Assembly (NCBI RefSeq): GCF_004116335.1
Contig: NZ_PDKN01000003.1
Coordinates: 62,001 to 126,000, forward strand
Source of the DNA: Candidatus Marinarcus aquaticus
GTDB lineage: Bacteria; Campylobacterota; Campylobacteria; Campylobacterales; Arcobacteraceae
Direction: 5' to 3'
Length of the DNA: 64,000 nt
Under the pieces are notes generated by a model, which did not search any database, was not told the origin of the DNA, and worked only from the letters and a program-made list of their open reading frames with translations. Of the stretch, positions 16,562 through 24,669 are shown one piece after another (the first letter of the stretch is position 1; every line of letters starts with the position of its first letter). The position numbers and the translations under genes are program-made.

Positions 16562-17509
16562 TCACCCTTTTCTCATTTTTTTAAGTGTAAACATGGCACC
16601 ATTTTCAATATTCTTTGCTTCAAGTTGAAGGCTGTTTTTTTCAGCTATGAGTGCACTCAGATATAGACCTATGCCGGTTCCTTTACCATCTTTAGATGTG
16701 GTGACATTGGCTTTAAAAATATCATTAATAATCTCTTTATTAATACCTCCTGCATTATCAGAAATTTCAATAACTTGATGCGTTGGTGTGGTATAGGTTT
16801 TAATATGAATGACTCTAGAAGAGATACTGTTTCGAATAAATGCATCTTTGGCATTATTGACAATATTTAAAAGGATATGTTTGAGTTCATTTTCAATGCC
16901 TATCATCTCAAAATTCTCTTCAATCTGCGTTGAAAAGCTTATGCGATTTTTTACAAACTCATCATTGACAAACAATAACACTTTGGCGATCATCTCTTTG
17001 ACATAAAAGCTTTGCTTCTCTTTATCTTCTCTGAAAAAGTTTCTGAACTCTTTGAGCGTTGTATTCATGTGTTCAATCACATGAGATATTTTTTCTTGAT
17101 GCTGTTGAATATACTCGGCGTTGACTTTACCTGCTTGGAAATCAAACTCTAAAGAAGAGGTATGCAGCTTGATGATACTCAAGGGTTGTGCCCATTGGTG
17201 TGCAATGGCATCGATCATCTCCCCCATGGCGGCAAACTTTGATTGGTCTAATAACATCTGCTCTTTTTGCTTACGTTTAACAATCTCCTCTTCCACTTTT
17301 TTTTCAAGATTGTTTTTATACTCATCAAGCTCTTCATTGGCTTTAAGCAGTTGCATCTGCATTTTATCACTTTGTTTGATGATTTTATCAAGCCGTTGAC
17401 TCTTTCGTTTATAATCATCCAATAAATCCATCATATCATCACGAAATTGATGATACTCTTTTTCTAAGAATTTACCAATATACATCGAACTGTTCTTTTT
17501 TTCACTCAT
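16562..17509 (-). CDS. Cytosolic histidine kinase with N-terminal coiled coil
   Basis: Kinase of 315 residues with no membrane segment. Residues 1-95 are charged and helical (coiled coil). The dimerisation/phosphoacceptor motif is AIAHQWAQPLSIIKLH (His about 108), the HQWxQPL type. ATPase boxes are ILLNIVNNAKDAF (N), EISDNAGGI (G1) and DGKGTGIGLYLS (G2). The start overlaps the receptor-phosphatase stop (ATGA), so the two are translated together. It presumably phosphorylates the receiver encoded downstream. The input signal is unknown, but the coupling suggests physical contact with the membrane receptor. Confidence 0.88.
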   Translation of the reverse strand: MSEKKNSSMYIGKFLEKEYHQFRDDMMDLLDDYKRKSQRLDKIIKQSDKMQMQLLKANEELDEYKNNLEKKVEEEIVKRKQKEQMLLDQSKFAAMGEMIDAIAHQWAQPLSIIKLHTSSLEFDFQAGKVNAEYIQQHQEKISHVIEHMNTTLKEFRNFFREDKEKQSFYVKEMIAKVLLFVNDEFVKNRISFSTQIEENFEMIGIENELKHILLNIVNNAKDAFIRNSISSRVIHIKTYTTPTHQVIEISDNAGGINKEIINDIFKANVTTSKDGKGTGIGLYLSALIAEKNSLQLEAKNIENGAMFTLKKMRKG

Positions 17510-20500
17510 ATTTTAACTCCTACAACTGCTATATCATCATTTCTCTCTTCGTCACCTTGATACTCCATCAGTGTATACAAAAACTGCTCTTGCTGATCAG
17601 CGCATGAGTAGCTATGAAATTCTTCAATAAGTTGTGCAAATCTTCGTTTACCAAAAGGAAATCCTTTTGCTCCACCGTTTTGATCCAAATACCCATCAGT
17701 ACTTAAATAAAAACTCATCCCTTTTTGTGTTTCAATCACATGTTCTTTAAACTCAAAATTTCGATCACTCTTTTTATAACCAATCGAGTGACGATCGGCT
17801 TTAATGATATTAAGTTTGCCCTCTTTTACATAAAAAAGTGGAATATTTGCACCTGCATATTTAATCATAGCCTTCTTTTTATTGTAGCATAACACACCCC
17901 CATCAAATCCTGCATTGGAAATCGAATTTTCATCCTCTTGTTTTAACAGATGTTTCATGCTTCTGTTAAAAATTTTTAGAATTTTAGCAGGGCTTAGCTC
18001 TTCTTTTTTATTGATAATGGTGGATATAATTTGTCGTTCTATGGCTTTAACCAACATGGTTACAAATGCGCCAGGGACTCCGTGTCCTGTACAATCAATG
18101 ACCATAAGCAAAGAAGTATCTTCATCCAACTCTTCAAACAAATAGACATCACCACCTACAATATCTTTGGGTTGCCAAATCGCAAAATAATCACTGAAGA
18201 AACCTCTAAAGATCTCACTTGAAGGGATAAGGGTATGTTGAATCAAGGAGGCATACTCAATGGAATCTTGTGTATTTTGATGCAATGCTTCAATCTTCTT
18301 TTTTGCATTTTCTAAATCCAAAGTTCTCTCTTCAACTTTTTTTTCAAGATTGATACTTAAATCCTCAACAATCTTTTTATTGGTAATATCTTGACTGATT
18401 GACTTATAACCAATGTGTTCTCCATCATTATTGTACTCTGGTTCAATTCTTGAATAGACCCAATAATCACTGCCATCTTTGGCCTTGTTTTTTATCTCTC
18501 CTCGCCATTGCATTTTTGATTTGATGGTATTCCAAAGTTTTTCAAACACCTCTTTAGGCATTTCAGGATGCCTTAAAATATTTGTTGATTTGCCTATCAA
18601 CTCTTTTTCTTGGTAACCACACACCTCACAAAATGCTCTACTTGGATGGGTAATCACACCTTGCAAATCCGTTTGTACAAAAATTACATTTCTATCAAAA
18701 GAGTCTAAAAGTGTCTGCAACTCCTCTTTTTGTTCTTGAATATTTTGTGTCTTTTTATCCACCAAAGATTTAAGTTTTCTGTTCCAATATACAATCAATG
18801 CCAAAATAATGGCAATAACCAAAACTACCGGAATGATATAGGTAATAATGCGTTGAAGAGAGAAACCCGTATTTTGTTCAACTTTAATATCCAACCATCC
18901 ATTATAGATGCGTTCTCTCTCTTTTTCTGTGATGGATTCAAAAATCTTATTCACAATAGAGTGCAACTGTGGGAGTGAAGGTTGAATCAAAAAGTGATGT
19001 GAAAAATCCTGCCCGGCATCACCTGAAATTTTCAGATTATCTTTTCCTATTTTCGCAATATTATACACTGCTGGTGCAATATGCCCCACAAAGACATCTG
19101 CTTTTTCATTCGAGACATTAAAAAGAGCTTCAGGAACATTTTTGGCCTCTAAAATCTTCGCTTTGGGATAAAGCGATTTAACATAATTATAACTGCTGTA
19201 ATGTTTGGGTAAAGCAAATATATTATTTTTAATCGAATCCATTGAATTGACATATTCAATGTTTTCATTGGTCACAACCACCATGGGATATTGGGCAAAG
19301 GAACGAGTGATCAATCCTAATTGCATCTCTTCTTTAGTGTTACTCACTCCAGGAACCAAATCAATTTCACCCTTTTTAAACTTATCCAGTACATCTGGCC
19401 AAGATTTTGAAGGCACAAACTCAAACTCTATACCTGTAAGATCTGCAACCATATTGAGATAATCTCCCATAATACCAGACATAGCATTGTTCTCTATGAT
19501 TGAAAGTGGTTTCCAATTTACTTCACTGTAACGCACAATAGGACGACGATCCAACCACGCATACTCTGTATTGGTAAATTGTACTCGTTTTCTTTGTTTA
19601 AACCATTTCAGACGAAGTTCATCAACCTCTTTTATAGAGACATGGTTCATTGTTTTTTTCAAAATTGATTGTAAAAGTGGTGCCCCTTTACGAACTGCTA
19701 TATAGAGGTTCTCCATCTCTGGATCATCTGCTTTTACATCCGCTGTATATTTTAAACCTTTGATAAGATTTTCAGAAATCAAATAATTAAACACGGCTGT
19801 TTTTCCAAGGGTTGCATCCACATCACCAAAAACAACTGCCTTTAATGCACTCATTGCATCGTTATATTTCACCACTTCAATTTTTGGATATCGTTTTTCT
19901 AAAAACTCCTCATAGATAAAGCCCTTCACTACTGAAACTTTTTTTCCAAACAAAGATTCGAGGTTTGAAATATCTGTGCGATTTTCTTGCGTTAAAACAC
20001 CGGCCACATTTCGTGCATAAACGCCCACGTAAAGCAGCTTTTTTTCTCTTTCTGATGTACGAGCAATATTCATCATCACATCAAGTTCATTGGTATATGT
20101 TTTGTTAAGCAATGTATCCCAATTGGCCGTTTGAAACTGTACTTTTAAACCACTTTTTTCTGCTAACAGTCGTATATAATCTATGGAGAAGCCCATTGGC
20201 TCACCATTTTTATTAAAATTAAAAGGAGCCCAATCTCTTTCATTGTGTACGGTTATGATCGGATGACTCTTTATCCAAGCTTCTTCTTCTTTCGTAAATT
20301 GAAGTTCTGGGATAACCTCTTTTAAACACAGATAAATATCCCCAATATCTTCCCCTTTGAGTTCAATATTAGACACTTTTTTTCTTTGACAATCATTGGA
20401 CAATGTTTCATCAGTACTTTGACGAAGTCGAATGGTGCTGTATTGGTCTCGATAATATACAGCGAACTCTTCATTCACAATGGTATCTTTAACAATGATA

Positions 20501-20673
20501 TATTGCACATCGATGTTATCATTCATAAAGGCTTCAAGAATTGTATTGGCTTCATTATTACTCAACTCAAACAAAGGATGAGCAAGTGCAGCAGAGAGTT
20601 CTCGAATTTCTCTTTTCTCAACACCCAACAAAAATTGAAACAGGACAATACAGATAAAAAAAAGTCGTATCAT
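17506..20673 (-). CDS. SiaA-like membrane receptor: two binding-protein domains, PAS and PP2C/SpoIIE phosphatase
   Basis: Large receptor of 1055 residues. In order: a signal/membrane segment (1-17), a short periplasmic region, a first SBP_bac_3 domain (about 130-370, WAPFNFNKNGEPMGFSIDY), a second one (about 380-605, WKPLSIIENNAMSGIMGDY), a membrane segment (about 613-635), a coiled-coil linker, a PAS domain (about 660-775), a second coiled coil, and a SpoIIE-type PP2C phosphatase (about 830-1055). Phosphatase motifs are DIVGGDVY, DCTGHGVPGAF, STDGYLDQNGG and NDDIAVVGV, with the metal-binding Asp residues present. Known SiaA is a membrane PP2C phosphatase that dephosphorylates SiaC; here BvgS-like tandem Venus-flytrap domains replace its usual sensor. 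The gene begins three bases after the stand-alone binding protein gene. Confidence 0.88.
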   Translation of the reverse strand: MIRLFFICIVLFQFLLGVEKREIRELSAALAHPLFELSNNEANTILEAFMNDNIDVQYIIVKDTIVNEEFAVYYRDQYSTIRLRQSTDETLSNDCQRKKVSNIELKGEDIGDIYLCLKEVIPELQFTKEEEAWIKSHPIITVHNERDWAPFNFNKNGEPMGFSIDYIRLLAEKSGLKVQFQTANWDTLLNKTYTNELDVMMNIARTSEREKKLLYVGVYARNVAGVLTQENRTDISNLESLFGKKVSVVKGFIYEEFLEKRYPKIEVVKYNDAMSALKAVVFGDVDATLGKTAVFNYLISENLIKGLKYTADVKADDPEMENLYIAVRKGAPLLQSILKKTMNHVSIKEVDELRLKWFKQRKRVQFTNTEYAWLDRRPIVRYSEVNWKPLSIIENNAMSGIMGDYLNMVADLTGIEFEFVPSKSWPDVLDKFKKGEIDLVPGVSNTKEEMQLGLITRSFAQYPMVVVTNENIEYVNSMDSIKNNIFALPKHYSSYNYVKSLYPKAKILEAKNVPEALFNVSNEKADVFVGHIAPAVYNIAKIGKDNLKISGDAGQDFSHHFLIQPSLPQLHSIVNKIFESITEKERERIYNGWLDIKVEQNTGFSLQRIITYIIPVVLVIAIILALIVYWNRKLKSLVDKKTQNIQEQKEELQTLLDSFDRNVIFVQTDLQGVITHPSRAFCEVCGYQEKELIGKSTNILRHPEMPKEVFEKLWNTIKSKMQWRGEIKNKAKDGSDYWVYSRIEPEYNNDGEHIGYKSISQDITNKKIVEDLSINLEKKVEERTLDLENAKKKIEALHQNTQDSIEYASLIQHTLIPSSEIFRGFFSDYFAIWQPKDIVGGDVYLFEELDEDTSLLMVIDCTGHGVPGAFVTMLVKAIERQIISTIINKKEELSPAKILKIFNRSMKHLLKQEDENSISNAGFDGGVLCYNKKKAMIKYAGANIPLFYVKEGKLNIIKADRHSIGYKKSDRNFEFKEHVIETQKGMSFYLSTDGYLDQNGGAKGFPFGKRRFAQLIEEFHSYSCADQQEQFLYTLMEYQGDEERNDDIAVVGVKI

Positions 20674-20676
20674 GGT

Positions 20677-21366
20677 CTACTCGATATACTGATTTATGAT
20701 TTTTAGTATTTCATCATCTACTTTTTGAGAGCACATCATATAACGTTTATTACCTTGGGGCATATCATGCACAGGGATAAACTCTAAACTTTCATATTTT
20801 GATTGTTCTAATAAAACAGATGCCTCTTCATACGCCATGAACATAAAATCTGCTCTTTTTTTCATAATCAATTCAAGCATTTTCTGATTATCTGTATACA
20901 CTTCCGTAGTACGTGTTTTATACTCTTTGATTTTATTGTCTACCAAATTCCCATAAGAGTAAGAAGCTTTGGTTAAAAGTCGTTTGGGTATTTTTAAAAT
21001 ATATTCGAGCTTTTTATTTTCAAAAATAGGTTTCTCTTGTTGCCGTATGACAATGCCCATGGGTTGATCTTGATACAACACTTTTGAAAATTTTGCAAAA
21101 GTTTCTCTTTGAGAAGTTTTAAACCAACCCAAAGCACATATGAGTTTTTGATTGCTTTTTATTTCATGTAGGTGTCGTTTTGAAGGTTTCTCTTTTAATT
21201 CATACTCAATACCAGAGCGTGTTAAAGCATTGAGTGCAGGTGTGGCAACCAATCCTTTTATTGAGCCATTATTTTTTTGGATATAAGGAATTCGTTCTTC
21301 ATAATCAATCTCTAAAGAGCCTAACGTTGTAACAAGTAAAGGTATCATTAATAATATGATTTTCAT
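20677..21366 (-). CDS. Periplasmic solute-binding protein (SBP_bac_3-like), first gene of the Sia operon
   Basis: Secreted protein of 229 residues with signal peptide MKIILLMIPLLVTTLGS. The body resembles family-3 binding proteins: IPYIQKNNGSIKGLVATPAL near the N-terminus and LELIMKKRADFMFMAYEEASVLL in the second lobe. No transporter genes are nearby, so it probably serves signalling by offering ligand to, or competing with, the adjacent receptor phosphatase. The ATG at 21366 is chosen because the signal peptide begins there and AAAGG lies upstream; a start at 21417 would put 17 polar residues ahead of it. Sequence divergence from well-known binding proteins is large, so the ligand is unknown. 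Confidence 0.78.
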   Translation of the reverse strand: MKIILLMIPLLVTTLGSLEIDYEERIPYIQKNNGSIKGLVATPALNALTRSGIEYELKEKPSKRHLHEIKSNQKLICALGWFKTSQRETFAKFSKVLYQDQPMGIVIRQQEKPIFENKKLEYILKIPKRLLTKASYSYGNLVDNKIKEYKTRTTEVYTDNQKMLELIMKKRADFMFMAYEEASVLLEQSKYESLEFIPVHDMPQGNKRYMMCSQKVDDEILKIINQYIE

Positions 21367-21394
21367 CACGAAGCCTTTTAGGTTTAACTGTACT

Positions 21395-21400
21395 ATAATA
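21395..21400 (-). promoter_or_regulatory. Candidate -10 box for the Sia-like operon
   Basis: On the minus strand TATTAT lies about 30 bases before the ATG at 21366 in an AT-rich stretch. It is the only plausible -10 box in the divergent 166-base region shared with the 21533 gene. Confidence 0.35.
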
Positions 21401-21532
21401 TCATATTTCAATAGCAATTGTCATCTTTTCTTTACTATTGATAACTGTTATCACTCAATTGGTTACTCAATAATCTAAAAAGAGTCCTCTTATGCGGTAT
21501 GTTTTTTGCATACAGAGTACAAAGGAGAAGAT

Positions 21533-21916
21533 ATGTCTGATTTTTTTAAAAAAGCTTACGATTGGGCACTAACCCATGAGTTTGAACCCATAGAGATAGA
21601 GTATGCTTCCAAACTCGCTTTAAAGATGCTTGATGACAGCTGTCGTATGAATGAGCATGACCGTGAAGTTTTTTTTAATGTATATGATGCTTTGTGTGAC
21701 CGAAGTGATCTTGTTTTAGACGATGACGTCAATCAACTTATTCAAAAAGCACGTGACAGAAATACTATTTTTTCAAAACCCGAGTTCGCACAAGAGATTC
21801 ACCATTGTCGTATTCGAGTCATTGAAAAGATGTTAAAAGTACATATGAAAGCGTATAAAAAAATGGTTCGAAAAAATATTGGTCTGACCTTACAAAACAT
21901 ATCAAGTACACTTTAA
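21533..21916 (+). CDS. Hypothetical acidic helical protein
   Basis: I do not recognise this 127-residue protein. It starts MSDFFKKAYDWALTHEFEPI at the ATG 21533, which follows the strong ribosome-binding site AAAGGAGAAG; an earlier in-frame start at 21506 lacks one. It is predicted helical and soluble, without signal peptide or membrane segments. The C-terminal third (MLKVHMKAYKKMVRKN) is basic, while the first two thirds are acidic. It is divergent from the Sia-like operon and precedes luxS by 43 bases. Confidence 0.65.
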   Translation: MSDFFKKAYDWALTHEFEPIEIEYASKLALKMLDDSCRMNEHDREVFFNVYDALCDRSDLVLDDDVNQLIQKARDRNTIFSKPEFAQEIHHCRIRVIEKMLKVHMKAYKKMVRKNIGLTLQNISSTL

Positions 21917-21927
21917 CATCATTGTGC

Positions 21928-21933
21928 TACAAT
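21928..21933 (+). promoter_or_regulatory. Extended -10 promoter of luxS
   Basis: TACAAT preceded by TGTGC gives an extended -10 box. Transcription would start near 21940, leaving a leader of about 20 bases that contains the AAAGGA site before the luxS ATG. Confidence 0.55.
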
Positions 21934-21959
21934 CCATTAAATGAATTAAAGGATTTTAT

Positions 21960-22475
21960 ATGCCACTATTAGACAGTTTTAGAGTAGACCATACCATTAT
22001 GCCTGCCCCTGCAGTTCGAGTTGCAAAAACAATGAAATCACCATCTGGTGATGTAATTACTGTATACGATTTACGATTTTATGTACCCAATAAAGAGAAA
22101 ATGAGTGCCAAAGGAATTCACACGTTAGAGCATCTTTTTGCTGGATTCATCCGAGAACACTTAAACTCAAAAAACGTAGAAATCATCGACGTATCTCCAA
22201 TGGGATGCCGAACTGGTTTTTACATGAGCCTTTTGGGAAATCCAAGTGAGAAAAAAGTAGCAAAAGCATGGAAAGATGCTATGAAAGACGTACTTGCCGT
22301 TAAATCACAAAACGATATTCCCGAACTTAATGAGTACCAATGTGGTACCTATAAAATGCACTCTTTAAAATCTGCGCAAAGCATTGCCAAAGATATTTTA
22401 AGACGAGGTATTGATGTTATGAATAACAAAAAACTCTTCTTGAGTGAAAAGAAGATGAAAAAACTGGGTCTGTAA
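21960..22475 (+). CDS. luxS: S-ribosylhomocysteine lyase LuxS
   Basis: Enzyme of 171 residues that cleaves S-ribosylhomocysteine to homocysteine and DPD, the autoinducer-2 precursor. Metal ligands are visible in HTLEHLF (His-x-x-x-His) and in the C-terminal [10 protein letters not shown] cysteine. The catalytic Cys is in GCRTGFYM and the catalytic Glu in HTLEH. AAAGGA before the ATG is the ribosome-binding site. It supplies homocysteine to the MetH encoded in the same window. It overlaps the next gene by one base (TAATG), so the following methyltransferase-like gene is co-translated. Confidence 0.95.
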   Translation: MPLLDSFRVDHTIMPAPAVRVAKTMKSPSGDVITVYDLRFYVPNKEKMSAKGIHTLEHLFAGFIREHLNSKNVEIIDVSPMGCRTGFYMSLLGNPSEKKVAKAWKDAMKDVLAVKSQNDIPELNEYQCGTYKMHSLKSAQSIAKDILRRGIDVMNNKKLFLSEKKMKKLGL

Positions 22476-22921
22476 TGCACAAAGCGCTTGAGCTCTTTAA
22501 AGACCTCTTTCAACCTTTTGAAAATATCGCTATTTTACATATCAACAATGACATGGATTTTCTCAATCCCGTCATTGAAAAAGTGGCCAAGAACTTAAAT
22601 GGCCAAGTCAAACAACTCCCTTTTAAACAGGAAAAAGATGCTCGTTTAAAAGGTTCTGCCAGAGAGTATGAGTATATTATTTTAAGTGATATTCTCACCC
22701 ATTGCCCTCATAAAGAAAAAATCCTCGGTTTAATGTACAAAGCGTTGGAGAACTCTGCCAATATCATCATCTTAGAGAAAAAATCACATAACAATGAAGA
22801 TGAAATACGTACACTTTTAGACAACGCCTCCTTTGTTGCCATTAACAACATTGATGATCTGTTTGATGAGTATCACTGCTTTACAGCCAAAAAACTTCAT
22901 ATGTGGGGAAGTGGGCTTTAA
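22475..22921 (+). CDS. Hypothetical protein, reduced methyltransferase-like fold
   Basis: Protein of 148 residues between luxS and the MnmD-like gene, overlapping both at their start/stop codons. The pattern IAILHINNDMDFLNPVIEK, then YEYIILSDILTHCPHKEKILGLMYKALENSANIIILE, resembles the second half of a Rossmann methyltransferase (acidic strand end, ILTHC helix, IIILEK strand). However, the glycine-rich SAM loop is not visible. It may be a partner or a pseudo-enzyme; the exact family is unknown. Coupling to luxS and a tRNA methyltransferase gene suggests a place in methyl-cycle metabolism or tRNA modification, which is inference only. Confidence 0.55.
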   Translation: MHKALELFKDLFQPFENIAILHINNDMDFLNPVIEKVAKNLNGQVKQLPFKQEKDARLKGSAREYEYIILSDILTHCPHKEKILGLMYKALENSANIIILEKKSHNNEDEIRTLLDNASFVAINNIDDLFDEYHCFTAKKLHMWGSGL

Positions 22922-23643
22922 TGGTCACCACTATAGATGGTTCGAATACTCTTTTTTCTAAAGAGTATAATCAACACTACCATAATGTCAATGATGGAGC
23001 AATCAATGAAGCTCTGAGTAAACATGTCATACCTGCTTTAAAGTTTCACAAAGGGAAGTCACATCTTCGTATTTTGGATATCTGTTTTGGGTTAGGCTAC
23101 AACACCTTCTCAACGCTCTACTACATCTTAGAACACAATCTTTCACACAGCGTTGAAATTTTTACCCCCGAACTGGACCCCAATTTAATTGAATCTTTAA
23201 AGAAGTTCACTTATCCAAAAGAGTTTGTAATTTTACAACCCATTATCAAAGAACTGCTTACAAACAAAACATACAAAAGTGACCGTTTTTGTATCCATTT
23301 GTACATTGGAAATGCACGAGATTACGTGAAAACACTGAAAAACATTGACATTGTATATCAAGATGCCTTCAGTTCAGAGGTCAATCAAGAGCTTTGGACT
23401 GTGCAATACTTTACCGATATTTTCAATGCGTGCAGTCAAAATTGCATCCTAACAACCTACTCGGTTGCGACACCTGTGCGTCTTTCGCTCTATAAAGCAG
23501 GTTTTTTCATCTATGAATATATCCCAACAAAACGAAAAATTACACTGGCATTTAAAGCCTCTTCATCTTCTATGGGGGAATACATTGACATGGAACTCAA
23601 ACAACAACGTAACAAAAAGGCCAAAGCTTTACTGGACGAATGA
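22921..23643 (+). CDS. MnmD-like tRNA 5-aminomethyl-2-thiouridine methyltransferase
   Basis: Soluble methyltransferase of 240 residues. The N-terminal TIDGSNTLFSKEYNQHYHNVNDGA, shown here in the split form TIDGSNTLFS and EYNQHYHN, is characteristic of the MnmC methyltransferase domain (MnmD when alone). The SAM loop is LDICFGLGYNT, and the active-site region is VYQDAFSSEVNQELW with the C-terminal TYSVATPVRLSLYKAGF. It would make 5-methylaminomethyl at U34 of several tRNAs. The oxidoreductase half of bifunctional MnmC is absent. The ATG at 22921 overlaps the previous stop. Confidence 0.8.
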   Translation: MVTTIDGSNTLFSKEYNQHYHNVNDGAINEALSKHVIPALKFHKGKSHLRILDICFGLGYNTFSTLYYILEHNLSHSVEIFTPELDPNLIESLKKFTYPKEFVILQPIIKELLTNKTYKSDRFCIHLYIGNARDYVKTLKNIDIVYQDAFSSEVNQELWTVQYFTDIFNACSQNCILTTYSVATPVRLSLYKAGFFIYEYIPTKRKITLAFKASSSSMGEYIDMELKQQRNKKAKALLDE

Positions 23644-23655
23644 TGCAATTTGTGC

Positions 23656-23661
23656 TATGAT
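23656..23661 (+). promoter_or_regulatory. -10 box (TATGAT) six bases before the membrane methyltransferase ATG
   Basis: TATGAT preceded by TGTGC, an extended -10 box, ends six bases before the ATG at 23668. No ribosome-binding site is seen. The transcript probably begins at the start codon. Confidence 0.5.
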
Positions 23662-23667
23662 TAAAGT

Positions 23668-24108
23668 ATGAAAATAGCTCTAAATTCAAAACTCATTTTA
23701 GTCATACAGTTTTGCTGTATCCTCATACTTTTGTTCAATGATGCAACGATATTTGATAATGCATTAGCTCTATTTTTCTCTGTTTTAGGAGCTGCAGTTG
23801 GTCTTTGGGCACTCATTCATAACGACTTTTATAACTTCAATATCACTCGTAATCAAAAAGAGCATGGTCAACTCATAAAAGATGGTCCGTATAAATACTC
23901 TCGCCACCCAATGCACTTAGCATTGTTGCTGATTATGTTAGGGGTTACTATTTCTGTTCATGAAATGTTTGATTACTTTATTTATATATTACTCTTTGTT
24001 GTGCTTTACTATAAAGCCTTAAAAGAGGAACATCAATGGAATTTAAGAAGCAGTGAGTATAAAGAGTATCAGGAAAAAACGAAGATGTTTGTTCCTTTTG
24101 TGTTTTAA
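23668..24108 (+). CDS. Isoprenylcysteine/phospholipid methyltransferase-family membrane protein
   Basis: Integral-membrane protein of 146 residues with about four hydrophobic segments (8-25, 30-48, 86-102, 106-124). The signature GPYKYSRHPMHLALLLIMLG, followed by EEHQWNLRSSEYKEYQEK, is typical of the ICMT/PEMT-like methyltransferase superfamily, where RHP and the later E-E pair line the SAM site. The substrate cannot be predicted; many bacterial members are uncharacterised. Its stop codon abuts directly the stop of the convergent gene at 24109, leaving no room for a terminator. Confidence 0.75.
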   Translation: MKIALNSKLILVIQFCCILILLFNDATIFDNALALFFSVLGAAVGLWALIHNDFYNFNITRNQKEHGQLIKDGPYKYSRHPMHLALLLIMLGVTISVHEMFDYFIYILLFVVLYYKALKEEHQWNLRSSEYKEYQEKTKMFVPFVF

Positions 24109-24588
24109 TTACTCTTTAATCAGATTGTCTAAAATATATTTCTCTAAATCTTTTTTTGTAATTTCAGCCTTCATCGCTTTATGAAAAATCTCTTCAATTT
24201 TATATCGATACTCTTCATATGAAAAATAAGGAAAGTGTACTTTCCATGCTGCTTCTATCACTTTACTGGCCATTTTATCTTTTATCCAAATTCTAAAGAA
24301 ATTAAAACAGATAAAAATAACTGCTGTAAAAATAATAGCTGCAACGATTGAAGCATGTGAATCAATATTGGCAAAAATATTATGTGAGAAACCTGCCAAT
24401 GGAATTGCGATGATGGATACAATAAGAATATAAACAAAATAGGCACGTCCAATTTTTAAACGAAATCCCAATTTTGCTGCATCCACATGCATCTTCTCAT
24501 TATGCTGTACGTTGGCCACCAATAAATCTTTTAAAAGTACTGGTTGTTTTGATGTAACAAAACAAAAATCAAGTATTTTATTCAGCAA
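24109..24588 (-). CDS. Hypothetical two-segment membrane protein
   Basis: I do not recognise this 159-residue protein. It has two hydrophobic segments (about 52-70 and 82-101) flanked by a soluble N-terminal part with a Lys-rich stretch and a charged C-terminal part. The start is TTG 24588, supported by AAGGA seven bases upstream. It appears to be a single-gene unit between the flavoprotein gene and the convergent methyltransferase gene. Confidence 0.6.
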   Translation of the reverse strand: MLNKILDFCFVTSKQPVLLKDLLVANVQHNEKMHVDAAKLGFRLKIGRAYFVYILIVSIIAIPLAGFSHNIFANIDSHASIVAAIIFTAVIFICFNFFRIWIKDKMASKVIEAAWKVHFPYFSYEEYRYKIEEIFHKAMKAEITKKDLEKYILDNLIKE

Positions 24589-24669
24589 AATAAGTCCTTA
24601 CTATAATTGTTATAAAGAATGATACCCTATTTTTATTAATTATCAGTTAATAGCGGGCGTAAAGCCCTA

